Positions 1 through 8,472 of a stretch of DNA of 64,000 nucleotides are shown piece after piece. This DNA comes from Treponema sp. UBA1793 (lineage in GTDB: Bacteria; Spirochaetota; Spirochaetia; Treponematales; Treponemataceae): assembly GCA_002314445.1 (NCBI GenBank), contig DCFX01000097.1:1-64000 (forward strand), read 5' to 3'. A model generated the notes under the pieces. The model did no database searches. It saw nothing but the letters and a program-made list of their open reading frames with translations, and had not been told where the DNA came from. A program made the translations under genes and the position numbers. Within the stretch, counting starts at the first letter, position 1, and each line of letters starts with the position of its first letter.

Positions 1-134
1 GAATACCTGTCTAAAATAGCTCTGTCCGATTCATGTAATCCGGAAATTTTTTCTTTTAAATCGATTCCGTTGTATGTTTTTTCCGGAATTTCTTCCATCT
101 TTATTTGTTCAAGTATACGTTCCTGTCTTCCCAT
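1..134 (-). CDS. 5' end of an unrecognised gene downstream of the sigma factor (partial)
   Basis: The reverse strand opens with an AGGAG ribosome site and an ATG at 134-132. It encodes 44 residues beginning MGRQERILEQIK, rich in charged residues, with no stop before the window edge. It lies 67 bases after the ECF sigma factor on the same strand, so the two are probably co-transcribed. Genes in this place are often anti-sigma factors, but the visible part shows no membrane segment or zinc motif, and no function can be assigned. Confidence 0.55.
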   Translation of the reverse strand, partial: MGRQERILEQIKMEEIPEKTYNGIDLKEKISGLHESDRAILDRY

Positions 135-201
135 TATAGTCTCCTGCCGGTTTACTGCCGGACTTTTATAATTACGAAAAATGAATCCGATTTCCGTGTT
201 C

Positions 202-702
202 CTATGTAAACAACTGAGCTTTTTTGCGCAGAACCATAAGCCGCTTTCTTATACCGGATACCGACATATTCATTTCCGCTGCAGTTTCTTCAAGTGTATA
301 TCCATCTATGTAGTGCATGACCGCAATCTTTTGGGTATTCTTACGGGTATCCCGGAAAATTGCCTCGAGCAGAAGTGTGGTATCTGTTATATCTTCATGA
401 AAGGCTGTCGTATTATCAGCAATTTCATTAAGGAGGGTATCATGCCCTGAACAACTGCTGTTTGCCCGGCTTCTCAATTTATTCAGGCATACCGTTGTTG
501 CCACTGTATAAAAAAAGCTCGAACAGACAGAATTCAACAATGAATGTCGTTCTATAACGCGGACAAAGACATCCTGCATTGCATCAAGAGCTGCATCTTC
601 GTTTTTCAGAATGTAGCGGCATCTGCGTAAAACCATAGGACCGTACTTTTTATAAAGTTCCGAAAAATCATCTATGGTTATTCTGGTTCTATTATTTTCC
701 AT
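202..702 (-). CDS. ECF-type RNA polymerase sigma-70 factor
   Basis: A 166-residue protein of typical ECF sigma size. Region 2 is seen near residues 15-75 (YKKYGPMVLRRCRYI, then AALDAMQDVFVRVIE, the core-binding and -10 recognition part). Region 4 is near 110-162 (DGYTLEETAAEMNMSVSGIRKRL, a helix-turn-helix for -35 recognition). No extra C-terminal domain is present. It would direct RNA polymerase to a small regulon, usually released by an anti-sigma partner. The following gene on the same strand runs off the window, so the partner cannot be confirmed. Confidence 0.9.
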   Translation of the reverse strand: MENNRTRITIDDFSELYKKYGPMVLRRCRYILKNEDAALDAMQDVFVRVIERHSLLNSVCSSFFYTVATTVCLNKLRSRANSSCSGHDTLLNEIADNTTAFHEDITDTTLLLEAIFRDTRKNTQKIAVMHYIDGYTLEETAAEMNMSVSGIRKRLMVLRKKAQLFT

Positions 703-931
703 GTTCTCTGATTACAACACTTCAGCTGTGAAGAAGTGTTACTTTATAATTGAAATAATTTTAGTATACTTAAACTTTTTGCAAAGTGAAAGAGAGGTCT
801 TTGTGCGTCTTATTGCATTTAAAGGAAAAGTAAAGACAGAAGGAAAACAAAATAAAACTCCTGCAGAATCCGTTTTTATAGTATATACTGAATGCCAAAG
901 ATGTATTCACATCTATAACAAGGAGCAAAAG

Positions 932-1330
932 ATGACATTGGGTGCAACATTGTATGTTAAAAACAGCGTAGAGGCTGCTGCATGTTACTGTGACGCGTTT
1001 GGAATGCAAATCGGCTATAATGCAAAAAATGACGACGGTTCTTACATGCATGCGGAACTGGAAAAAGACGGGCAGAGCATATTTGCTGTAAGCGAATATG
1101 ATGAAAAGAACATTACGCAGGCTATGCTGCTGTCTGATAAACCGACGATGAGCCTGGGTGTGAATTTGAATAGTAACGAAGAATTGAATCATGCTTACGG
1201 GATATTAACAAACGGCGGACATATTTTACGGGCAATTGGAGAACTTCCATGGTCTCCTCTCTCTGCTGATTTGGTAGATAAGTATGGTGTATGCTGGTAT
1301 ATATTTGTTTCACAGCACAAACCGGACTGA
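932..1330 (+). CDS. VOC-superfamily (PhnB/glyoxalase-like) protein
   Basis: 132 residues. The frame is open further upstream, but an AAGGAGC ribosome site at 920-926 places the start at 932, and the protein then begins MTLGATLYVKNSVEAA, the normal first strand of a VOC fold. The pattern (YCDAFGM, a central LGVNLNSNEELNHAYGIL, terminal DLVDKYGVCWYIFV) matches PhnB-like proteins, which are related to glyoxalase and antibiotic-binding proteins but mostly have unknown substrates. It is the first of three VOC genes in 1.8 kb. Confidence 0.8.
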   Translation: MTLGATLYVKNSVEAAACYCDAFGMQIGYNAKNDDGSYMHAELEKDGQSIFAVSEYDEKNITQAMLLSDKPTMSLGVNLNSNEELNHAYGILTNGGHILRAIGELPWSPLSADLVDKYGVCWYIFVSQHKPD

Positions 1331-1352
1331 TGGCAAACCAAGGGGTTAGAGT

Positions 1353-1835
1353 ATGGGATTTCTTTCTACAATTATTGTCGTTGATGATGTTTTGAAGTCA
1401 AGGACTTTATATGAGGGTATTCTTGGGTGTAAGGTTACCGATGACTTTGGAATTTATAATGTGGGATTTGAAGGCGGTCTTGCATTGTATAAGAAAACAC
1501 TTTTCCGGGAACTTGCCGGTGATATTGAAATCAAGCCTGCTGCTAACGATTTTGTTTTATATTTTGAAGTTGCTGCGATAACTGTATTGGAGAAAGAAAT
1601 TGAAGATGCAGGGTTTGCATTTATTCATAAAGTCCGTGAACAGCCGTGGGGCCAGAATGTATTCCGTTTTTATGATTATGATAATCACATAATCGAAATA
1701 GCCGAAGCCATGCCGGGAGTCATAAAGCGTATGTATGATAAGGGTATGACTGTCACGGATATTGCAAAAAAAACGGGATACACAGAAGATAAAGTTATGC
1801 AGAGGCTTACTGAAGCTGCACGCTCTGTATCCTGA
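1353..1835 (+). CDS. VOC-family protein with a helix-turn-helix-like C-terminal tail
   Basis: 160 residues, start supported by AAGGGG eight bases upstream. Residues 1-118 form a single glyoxalase/dioxygenase-type unit (FLSTIIVVDDVLKSRTLYEGILG, ending VFRFYDYDNHIIEIAEAM). Residues about 120-160 (VIKRMYDKGMTVTDIAKKTGYTEDKVMQRL) read like a small HTH of the kind found in DNA-binding proteins. The fold is clear, but the substrate is unknown and the tail could equally be a simple helical cap. Confidence 0.8.
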   Translation: MGFLSTIIVVDDVLKSRTLYEGILGCKVTDDFGIYNVGFEGGLALYKKTLFRELAGDIEIKPAANDFVLYFEVAAITVLEKEIEDAGFAFIHKVREQPWGQNVFRFYDYDNHIIEIAEAMPGVIKRMYDKGMTVTDIAKKTGYTEDKVMQRLTEAARSVS

Positions 1836-1886
1836 CGTGCGTACGTGCGGGATTGAAAAATGGAACAGGAAAAAAGGAGGATTGAA

Positions 1887-2342
1887 ATGGCGTTTCAGAT
1901 GACAAAACCGGCCGGACATAGTACAACGATTACTATGATACTGATATGTGTATTTCTTATGTGCATGTTTCTGTTTCTTTTCCTTATGTTTACCACTTCA
2001 GGGAAATATACATTAACAGTTACAAAAGATACACTTACCATACAATCGCTTTTTTATAACACCCGCATTCATCTTAGTGATGTGAATGTTGATTCTTTGC
2101 GGATGGTTGATTTTGACGGCCTGCAGATAAACAGACGCACGAACGGGATGGGAATGCCGGGATTATCAGTAGGCTGGTTTGCCGGTAATGGAAAAAAATA
2201 TAAATTGTATGTTACAGACAGGAAGAACGTATTATGCATTCCCACGACAAAGGGGTATGATGTATTATTCAGCACAACACAGGGAGATATAATAATGCAG
2301 GAAATAAAAAAATATCTGGCTGTAAGCAGCGGTCAGTATTAA
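1887..2342 (+). CDS. Membrane-anchored bacterial PH-like domain protein
   Basis: 151 residues. The chosen ATG follows an AAGGAGG site; an ATG at 1860 is possible but lacks one. One strong hydrophobic segment (about residues 15-38, MILICVFLMCMFLFLFLMF) is followed by a beta-rich domain with YTLTVTKDTLTIQSLFYNTRIHLSDV and a terminal region FSTTQGDIIMQEIKKYL. This arrangement is typical of small bacterial PH-domain proteins, whose role is unknown. It would sit in the cytoplasmic membrane. Confidence 0.65.
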   Translation: MAFQMTKPAGHSTTITMILICVFLMCMFLFLFLMFTTSGKYTLTVTKDTLTIQSLFYNTRIHLSDVNVDSLRMVDFDGLQINRRTNGMGMPGLSVGWFAGNGKKYKLYVTDRKNVLCIPTTKGYDVLFSTTQGDIIMQEIKKYLAVSSGQY

Positions 2343-2367
2343 CAACCTTTTCCGGAAGGAGAATAAA

Positions 2368-2757
2368 TTGCACATAAAGCATATTGCGATTTGGACACGT
2401 GATATTGAAAAAGAGAAGCTGTTTTATGAAAAATATTTCAATGCTGTTTCAAACAGCAGGTATGTGAACGATAAAAAGGGATTTTCGTCATATTTTCTGA
2501 ATTTTGATGACGGCTGCGGGTTGGAGTTGATGCATAATGATTCTATCCCTGAAAATAATAATGACGCGGACGAACAGTATATAGGAATAATCCACTTTGC
2601 CCTTTCAGTCGGAAGTAAAGAGAACGTCGATGAAAAAACAAAAGAACTGGCAGCCGCCGGATATAAGACGGTTTCAGAGCCGCGGTGGACGGGAGACGGA
2701 TATTACGAAAGCTGCGTCTATGATCCTGAGAACAACAGAATAGAGATAACTATTTAA
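2368..2757 (+). CDS. VOC-family (lactoylglutathione lyase-like) protein
   Basis: 129 residues starting at a TTG preceded by AAGGAGAATAAA. The sequence HIKHIAIWTRDIEKEKLFYEKYF, a central GIIHFALSVGSKENVDEKTKEL and a terminal YYESCVYDPENNRIEITI give the two half-sites of the VOC fold, with a His at the start of strand 1 and a terminal Glu as candidate metal ligands. A function in methylglyoxal detoxification or another small-molecule reaction cannot be told from sequence alone. Confidence 0.82.
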   Translation: MHIKHIAIWTRDIEKEKLFYEKYFNAVSNSRYVNDKKGFSSYFLNFDDGCGLELMHNDSIPENNNDADEQYIGIIHFALSVGSKENVDEKTKELAAAGYKTVSEPRWTGDGYYESCVYDPENNRIEITI

Positions 2758-2812
2758 CGCATATACGCGTAAAATAATAATCAGCTTACTTAATAAATCA
2801 GGTAAAAACTAT

Positions 2813-3361
2813 ATGAAGAATGGAAAACATAATTTGCCCGAAAAACCTGTCTTGTATATTTTTTCAGGCTTGCCGGGTGTCGGAAAGTCGACACTGGCGA
2901 AAGAACTTTCAAAAAAGGCAGAAGCGGTATATCTGCGGATTGATACAATAGAGCAGGGACTGCGTGATATTTGCGGTATAAAAGTAGAAGGAGAAGGATA
3001 CCGTCTTGCATACAGAATAGCGGAAGACAATATAAAAACGGGTCAGAGTGTGGTTGCGGATTGTGTGAATCCCTGGAAATTAACACGGGAAGAATGGAAG
3101 GAAACGGCGGTTAGTCATAATGCCGCATATATAAATATAGAAATTGTGTGTATGGAAAAGGAAGAACATAAAAGACGGGCAGAAAACAGGGTACCGGAAG
3201 TTAAAAATCTGCAGCTGCCTTCATGGGATAAGATACAGCATTTGAAATACGAGCAGTGGGAAGACAGTGTTATTACTGTTGATACGGGCGGAAAAACAAT
3301 TAAAGAATCTCTGGATGAATTAATTTTAAAAATTAATAAATTGACGGGAGAAACAAAGTGA
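2813..3361 (+). CDS. P-loop ATP-binding protein, small-molecule kinase-like
   Basis: 182 residues with an N-terminal Walker A (IFSGLPGVGKSTLAKELSKK, about residues 14-33), a following RIDTIEQGLRD segment and VVADCVNPWKLTREEW as the probable Walker B and lid region. It belongs to the AAA_33/zeta-toxin/APS-kinase-like group, which phosphorylates small metabolites or antibiotics; the substrate is unknown. Its stop overlaps the GTG start of the next gene, so the two are probably translationally coupled. Confidence 0.78.
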   Translation: MKNGKHNLPEKPVLYIFSGLPGVGKSTLAKELSKKAEAVYLRIDTIEQGLRDICGIKVEGEGYRLAYRIAEDNIKTGQSVVADCVNPWKLTREEWKETAVSHNAAYINIEIVCMEKEEHKRRAENRVPEVKNLQLPSWDKIQHLKYEQWEDSVITVDTGGKTIKESLDELILKINKLTGETK

Positions 3362-3795
3362 ACGAACGGATGCTTGATAAAAATCATCGGCCGTCAGAGG
3401 ATGAAATAGAGCGTTTTGTTGGAGCTGGTTCATGGAACAATATCGGGTTGATAAAAGAAAGGCTGAGTGAGTCATTCGATTTGCATGTCGAATTGAAATT
3501 TCCATTCGGAAATAACTATGGCTGGGGATACAAATTCAGCCATAAGGCAAAGCATCTTTTCTATATTTTTTTTGAGAATAAAAGTTTAACGCTTTTTACG
3601 CAGATTAATGAACCTGAATCGGACAGAGGCAGGGAATTATTAAATTCGCTGTCGGATGAGGGCAGGAAATGCTGGGAAACAAAATATCCCTGCAGTAACG
3701 GCGGCTGGGTTCGTTACCGTTTTTTCGATAATACAGGTCTGCATGACGCGGGAATCTTTATCAGCCTGCGTACAAAAAAGGATATTGCTTTTTAG
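3358..3795 (+). CDS. DUF3788-family protein
   Basis: 145 residues. The start is a GTG overlapping the previous stop by four bases (GTGA); an ATG four codons later is an alternative. The pattern LDKNHRPSEDEIERFVG, WGYKFSHKAKHLFYIFFENKSLTLFTQI and a terminal region GGWVRYRFFD resembles the DUF3788 family of small, soluble proteins common in anaerobes. No catalytic function is established for the family. Confidence 0.7.
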   Translation: MNERMLDKNHRPSEDEIERFVGAGSWNNIGLIKERLSESFDLHVELKFPFGNNYGWGYKFSHKAKHLFYIFFENKSLTLFTQINEPESDRGRELLNSLSDEGRKCWETKYPCSNGGWVRYRFFDNTGLHDAGIFISLRTKKDIAF

Positions 3796-3892
3796 TCGTG
3801 AAAAGCAACTTTGTTAAAACAGCATCGCTTCAGAAAGCTCTACAAGGGCAGGCAGAATGTACTGTGAAATAAATATTTTAGGGGAACACAAT

Positions 3893-4435
3893 ATGGCAGA
3901 CGAGAATAGTGATTTTTTGAAACTTGCAGCAGAACGTTATTCTGTGCGTCGTTTTATTGACAAAGATATTGATCAGAATACAATAGATAAAATTCTGAAA
4001 GCCGGTTATCTTGCGCCTACGGCCTGTAACCGTCAGCCGCAGAGAATTATTGTTATTAATGGAAGTGAGGGCAGGGAAAGGCTTAGGAAATGTACGGAAT
4101 GCCATTTTAATGCGCCGGCGGCAATGCTGGTCTGTTACAGCAGAGAAGAATCCTGGAAAAGATGTTATGACGGAAAAACCAGCGGAGAAATTGATGCAAG
4201 TATTGTTGCAACGCATATGATGCTTGAAGCAGCCTCACTTGGTGTAGGAACGACATGGATTATGCATTTTATTCCGGAAGCTGTGAGATGCGAATTTTCA
4301 ATACCTGATGATATAGAACCTGTTGCATTACTGATTATGGGATATCCTGCCCTTGATGCAAAGCCGTCGCCTCTGCACTCGGAGTTCAGGCAATTGGATG
4401 AGCTGGTGGTGTATAACAAATTTCAGGATAAATAG
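3893..4435 (+). CDS. Nitroreductase-family FMN oxidoreductase
   Basis: 180 residues. The frame opens at 3857, but AGGGGA eight bases before 3893 favours the later ATG (MADENSDFLKLAAERYSVR). The family hallmarks are present: SVRRF for FMN phosphate binding, APTACNRQPQRIIVI for the flavin and dimer contact, and GVGTTWIMHF. Such enzymes are homodimeric NAD(P)H-dependent flavoproteins that reduce nitro compounds, quinones or flavins; the substrate cannot be assigned. Confidence 0.88.
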   Translation: MADENSDFLKLAAERYSVRRFIDKDIDQNTIDKILKAGYLAPTACNRQPQRIIVINGSEGRERLRKCTECHFNAPAAMLVCYSREESWKRCYDGKTSGEIDASIVATHMMLEAASLGVGTTWIMHFIPEAVRCEFSIPDDIEPVALLIMGYPALDAKPSPLHSEFRQLDELVVYNKFQDK

Positions 4436-4493
4436 ACCACAAAAACGATTTGGATTGGCATAATATATACTATTGTAAAACAGGAGAATGACT

Positions 4494-6005
4494 ATGACAC
4501 AGGAATTACTTGAAAGACTGGATTTTGTGAAAAAAACGCTTCGGGATGTTGAATCCTACGAACATGCGTGCAGAGTGCTGAATTTTGATCAGGAGACAAT
4601 CTGTCCCCCGGAAGGCATGGAGGAACAGGGCGAGGTGAGGGCCTTTTTGTCGACAAAAGCTTTTGAGCTGATAAAGCAGCCGTCGTTTACGGAGGCTGCG
4701 GAATATCTGTATCAGCACAAAGATGAAATCGACAATGGTCCGGACAGAATACTTGCAGATGATTTACACCGTGAATACTTAAAGATTAAAAATATAACGC
4801 CTGCGATGGATCATGAATTTTCCCTTATTTATAATAAATCTTTCGTAGACTGGCTTAACGCAAAACAGAAATCAGATTTTTCGATTTTTGCTCCGTCGCT
4901 TAAAAAAGTGCGCGATGTGGAGGTCAAAAAAGTAACGCTCCGTGAAGATAAACTTCCGGATACGTACGACAATCTACTTGACGATTACGAGCGGGGAATG
5001 ACGACGCATGATCTTGATGTGATTTTTAACAGGTGCAGGGAACGGCTTGTTCCGCTTCTGAAAAAAATACAGGCGGCTGAGAAAAATATCAGAAAGGACT
5101 TCCTGACCCGTACGGTAACCGATGAGCAGCAGCAGCGGATGTCCCGGTATCTTCTGGAGACGATGGGATTTGACTTTAACCGCGGAGCATTTACTACAAC
5201 GGAACATCCTTTTACGGACGGACTGGGACGCAACGACGTTCGTGTAACGACGCATTATTATCCGCAGATGTTTTGTTCAAGCATGTTTTCGATTATTCAT
5301 GAAGGAGGGCATGCTCTGTTTGAAATGTATCAGCCCGGCGAAGACTGGGAACATTACATTAATAATGATAAAACGATGGGCATGCATGAATCAGTTTCAC
5401 GTTTTTATGAAAACAGAATCGGGCGTTCAAAGGGTTTTATTCATCTGATTTATGATGAGACAAGAAAGATTTTTCCCGACGTGATGCATGACGTAAGCGA
5501 ACGGGAATTGTATGAAGCGGTGAATGTCGTATCGCCGTCGCTTGTGAGGACGGAAGCGGATGAATTTACGTATACGTTTCACATCATGATACGGTATGAA
5601 CTTGAAAAAATGATTGTCAACGGAAATGCTAAGATAGAGGATCTGCCTGAACTTTGGAACGATAAATATGAGGAATATCTTGGAGTCCGGCCTCAGAACG
5701 ACAAAGAGGGCATTCTGCAGGATGTACACTGGGCTTCCGGTTTCGGCTATTTTACTACATACGCGCTGGGCAACATGTACAACGCGATGTATTACAACAG
5801 GATGTGCCGGGACTTTGATGTTGAGCAGGCTGTCTCTGCAGGGGATTTTGCAAAAATAAACGGATGGATGAAAGAGCATGTCTGGAAAAATGCGGACAGG
5901 CAGCCGCCGAAAGAGTGGATACGTGAAATTACCGGCGAAGATTTTAGTGTTGAGCCGTTTCTTGGCTATCTGGAAAAGAAATATACAACTTTATACGAAA
6001 TATAA
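4494..6005 (+). CDS. M32-family metallocarboxypeptidase (carboxypeptidase Taq type)
   Basis: 503 residues, the normal family length. The second ATG is used because AGGAG lies seven bases before it and only one base before the first ATG. The zinc motif HEGGH is at residues 269-273, followed by MGMHESVSRFYENRIGRS, which supplies the third ligand Glu of M32 enzymes, and a terminal GILQDVHWASGFGYFTTYALG. The protein is cytoplasmic, with no signal, and removes C-terminal residues from peptides, probably to recycle imported or degraded peptides. Confidence 0.95.
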   Translation: MTQELLERLDFVKKTLRDVESYEHACRVLNFDQETICPPEGMEEQGEVRAFLSTKAFELIKQPSFTEAAEYLYQHKDEIDNGPDRILADDLHREYLKIKNITPAMDHEFSLIYNKSFVDWLNAKQKSDFSIFAPSLKKVRDVEVKKVTLREDKLPDTYDNLLDDYERGMTTHDLDVIFNRCRERLVPLLKKIQAAEKNIRKDFLTRTVTDEQQQRMSRYLLETMGFDFNRGAFTTTEHPFTDGLGRNDVRVTTHYYPQMFCSSMFSIIHEGGHALFEMYQPGEDWEHYINNDKTMGMHESVSRFYENRIGRSKGFIHLIYDETRKIFPDVMHDVSERELYEAVNVVSPSLVRTEADEFTYTFHIMIRYELEKMIVNGNAKIEDLPELWNDKYEEYLGVRPQNDKEGILQDVHWASGFGYFTTYALGNMYNAMYYNRMCRDFDVEQAVSAGDFAKINGWMKEHVWKNADRQPPKEWIREITGEDFSVEPFLGYLEKKYTTLYEI

Positions 6006-6129
6006 GATTTCAACAGGACGATTTTATGCGGGATGTTTTTTTGTATTCCGCTGTATTGTCTCTTTCACTTCCTGCCGGTATACTTGCATATAGTAGAAGA
6101 GAGTTGTGCACAATACTAAGGAAACATAT

Positions 6130-7413
6130 ATGCAGCATATCAGTATATTTCGTGGAAATTTTATCTGTACGCCGGAATCAGGCCGCCTCAAAATAGATGA
6201 AGATACATTTTGCATTGTTGAGAACGGAAGCGTACGTGAACTGACAAAAACGCTCCCGGATTCATTGTCGTCTCTGCCCGTCACGGATCTCCGTCCGTAT
6301 ATTGTAATTCCTGCATTCAGCGATATTCACGTTCATGCGCCGCACCTTCCGAATGCAGGAATCGGCTTTGATGAAGAGCTCCTTCCCTGGCTGAATCATT
6401 ATACCTTTCCGCTTGAAACAAAATTTGCGGATACGGCTTTTGCGGAACGCGTTTACAAGAAATTTATCAGGGAACTCTGGAAATGCGGGACACTGCACGC
6501 CAGTGTCTTTGCGACGCTGCATAAAAAACCTACAGAGCTTCTGTTTTCCCTGTTCCGGGAGTCTGGACTGGGTGCCTTTATCGGTAAAGTAAATATGGAC
6601 AGGAACAGCATTCCGGGATTGACGGAAACGACTGAAGAATCTGTCATTGCTACCGAAGAATTGATTGCAGAATTCGGTTCGGCGCAATCTGACCGTATTA
6701 ACTATATTATGACGCCCCGGTTTGTTCCGTCGACGACAGAAAAACTGATGCGTAAACTGGGCGATCTTGTGGAAAAATATAATCTCCCTGTGCAGTCGCA
6801 TCTTGATGAGAACAGAAACGAAGTGGCATGGGTAAAGGAACTGCACCCGCAGTTTGAAAATTATGCGGATGTATATGAAGCGTTCGGCCTTATGCCGGAG
6901 GGCAGGACTATTATGGCGCACTGTATATATCTGTCCGACCATGAAGTAAAACTGCTGTGCGATAAAAAAGTGTATGCCGCACATTGTGCAATGTCAAACG
7001 CCGATCTTTCAAGCGGGATAATGCCGGTCAGGACGTACAGTCAGGCAGGACTCCGCATAGGACTTGCTTCCGATGTCGGCGGCGCCGAGGTCTATTCCAT
7101 GATGCGGCATATTACTGAAACGATACGGGTGTCAAAACTGTACTGGGTGCAGCATCCGGAATCGTCTCCAGTCACCGTCCCTGAAGCTTTCTACATGGCT
7201 ACAAAAGTTTCCGGTTCGTTCTTCGGAAAAACAGGCAGCTTTGAACCGGGATATGGATTTGATGCGCTCGTTATAGACGATTCAAGCCTTGACACCGGTT
7301 GTACGTTCTCCATGAAAGAACGCCTTGAGCGGTTTTTGTATACTGGAGACGACCGCCAGATAAAGACCCGGTACTTCGGTGGAAAAGAGATTCCCGAACC
7401 TTTCCGCGGATAA
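6130..7413 (+). CDS. guaD: Guanine deaminase (amidohydrolase superfamily)
   Basis: 427 residues. An in-frame GTG at 6106 exists, but AAGGAA six bases before 6130 supports that ATG. The HxH metal motif (SDIHVHAPH) is followed by DEELLPWLNHYTFPLE and a later FATLHKK, a pattern specific to guanine deaminases. Further ligands are in VQSHLDENRNEV, MAHCIYLSD and GLASDVGGAE. It converts guanine to xanthine and ammonia with one zinc. It converges on the purine-type BMP transporter operon and probably acts with it in purine salvage or nitrogen release. Confidence 0.9.
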   Translation: MQHISIFRGNFICTPESGRLKIDEDTFCIVENGSVRELTKTLPDSLSSLPVTDLRPYIVIPAFSDIHVHAPHLPNAGIGFDEELLPWLNHYTFPLETKFADTAFAERVYKKFIRELWKCGTLHASVFATLHKKPTELLFSLFRESGLGAFIGKVNMDRNSIPGLTETTEESVIATEELIAEFGSAQSDRINYIMTPRFVPSTTEKLMRKLGDLVEKYNLPVQSHLDENRNEVAWVKELHPQFENYADVYEAFGLMPEGRTIMAHCIYLSDHEVKLLCDKKVYAAHCAMSNADLSSGIMPVRTYSQAGLRIGLASDVGGAEVYSMMRHITETIRVSKLYWVQHPESSPVTVPEAFYMATKVSGSFFGKTGSFEPGYGFDALVIDDSSLDTGCTFSMKERLERFLYTGDDRQIKTRYFGGKEIPEPFRG

Positions 7414-7440
7414 CCGTTATACTTTCCCTGGAAGAACTCG

Positions 7441-7481
7441 TTTCCTTCAGGGAAATTTTCTGTGAAGGAAATACTTTTCCG
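7441..7481. terminator. Possible terminator between convergent genes
   Basis: A nine-base inverted repeat, TTTCCTTCA/TGAAGGAAA (7441-7449 and 7463-7471), sits between the convergent guanine deaminase and permease genes. The T tract after it is short (ACTTTTCC), so termination strength is uncertain. Confidence 0.4.
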
Positions 7482-7539
7482 TCTTTCTCCCCGCAGGGGA
7501 GCCCCTCCGGGGTGTGTTGAGTAAGCCGGTTCGGGCGTA

Positions 7540-8472
7540 TCAGCGTGTCTCGCGGAACCAGGAATTTCCAAGAGACGCAGGCTCGGCTGATTTTGAGCGG
7601 CGGAAGCTTCCGATGTACAGAACGACTATCGTCATGAGATACGGCAGCATGTCGAAGAAATACTGAGATACCGGCAGGTTGTATTTTTGCAGCCGTATTC
7701 CCAGTATGCTTAGTAGTCCGAACAGCAGTGTTCCCGGCAGTGCGAGCGCGGGATTCCAGCCTGAGAAAATAACAAGTGCAACGGCAATCCAGCCTTTTCC
7801 TGCAACAATATTGTTCTGCCATGTCGGAATTGAAGCGAAACAAATGTACGCACCTCCGATGCCGCTTAACAGTCCTGACAACAGGACGTGTGCATATTTT
7901 ATGGCTGAAACCTGAATTCCGAGCGCGTCTGCAGCTTCGGGGTTTTCTCCTACAAGTCTGAGTCTGAGTCCTCCGCGTGTATAATACAGATAGACAGCTG
8001 CCGCTGCCGCAAGCAGATACGCAATGTAGACAAGTATGTTCTGGTTGAACAGGATGGGTCCTGCAAACGGAATGCGGGAGAGAAGCGGGATTGGAATTGC
8101 ATGAAATACGCCGGTAACGGATGCCGGCAGGCGTTCTCCGATATACGGGCCTCCCAGAAAGTTTGCAAATCCGGTGCCGAAAATGGTAAGCGTCAGTCCG
8201 GTAATAATCTGGTTGCACCGGAGCGATATGGTAAAAAATCCGTACAGAAATGCTGCTGCTGCTCCTGCCGCGCCTGCTCCCGCTGCTGCAAGGAAAGGAT
8301 TTCCTGTTGCGTATCCGATTTTGAAACCAATGACGGCGCCCACAAGCATCATTCCCTCGACACCAAGATTCAGGTTGCCGCTTTTTTCTGAAAGGATTTC
8401 TCCGATGGTTGCGTATAGAATCGGAACGCCGACGACGACTGCCGAAGATAAAAAAAGTATCAGTTCATCCAT
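7540..8472 (-). CDS. ABC transporter permease, BMP/nucleoside-type (second subunit)
   Basis: 310 residues. The start at 8472 is chosen because AGGGAG precedes MDELILFL, and the gene then overlaps the upstream permease by eight bases. It has about eight hydrophobic segments. The motifs ATIGEILSEKSGNLNLGVEGMML and CNQIITGLTL, and GYAHV/KYAHVLLSGLLSGIGGAY, are typical of the smaller permease of the BMP-family purine/nucleoside importers (NupQ/YufQ type) within the RbsC-like permeases. It pairs with the preceding permease in the cytoplasmic membrane. Confidence 0.88.
   Translation of the reverse strand: MDELILFLSSAVVVGVPILYATIGEILSEKSGNLNLGVEGMMLVGAVIGFKIGYATGNPFLAAAGAGAAGAAAAFLYGFFTISLRCNQIITGLTLTIFGTGFANFLGGPYIGERLPASVTGVFHAIPIPLLSRIPFAGPILFNQNILVYIAYLLAAAAAVYLYYTRGGLRLRLVGENPEAADALGIQVSAIKYAHVLLSGLLSGIGGAYICFASIPTWQNNIVAGKGWIAVALVIFSGWNPALALPGTLLFGLLSILGIRLQKYNLPVSQYFFDMLPYLMTIVVLYIGSFRRSKSAEPASLGNSWFRETR

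Noticed and set aside
674..931. Longer N-terminus for the first VOC gene
   Set aside because: The upstream codons overlap the sigma factor 5' end and encode a poor-quality sequence, while a good ribosome site marks the start at 932.
703..4440. Integron cassette array
   Set aside because: The run of small same-strand genes suggests cassettes, and treponemes can carry integrons, but the gaps (for example 1331-1352, 2343-2367, 2758-2812) are short and lack recognisable attC core sites, and no integrase is present.
7271..8218. 315-codon reverse open frame overlapping the permease
   Set aside because: It is a shadow of the permease in another frame, rich in Arg, Cys and His, and runs into the convergent guanine deaminase gene.
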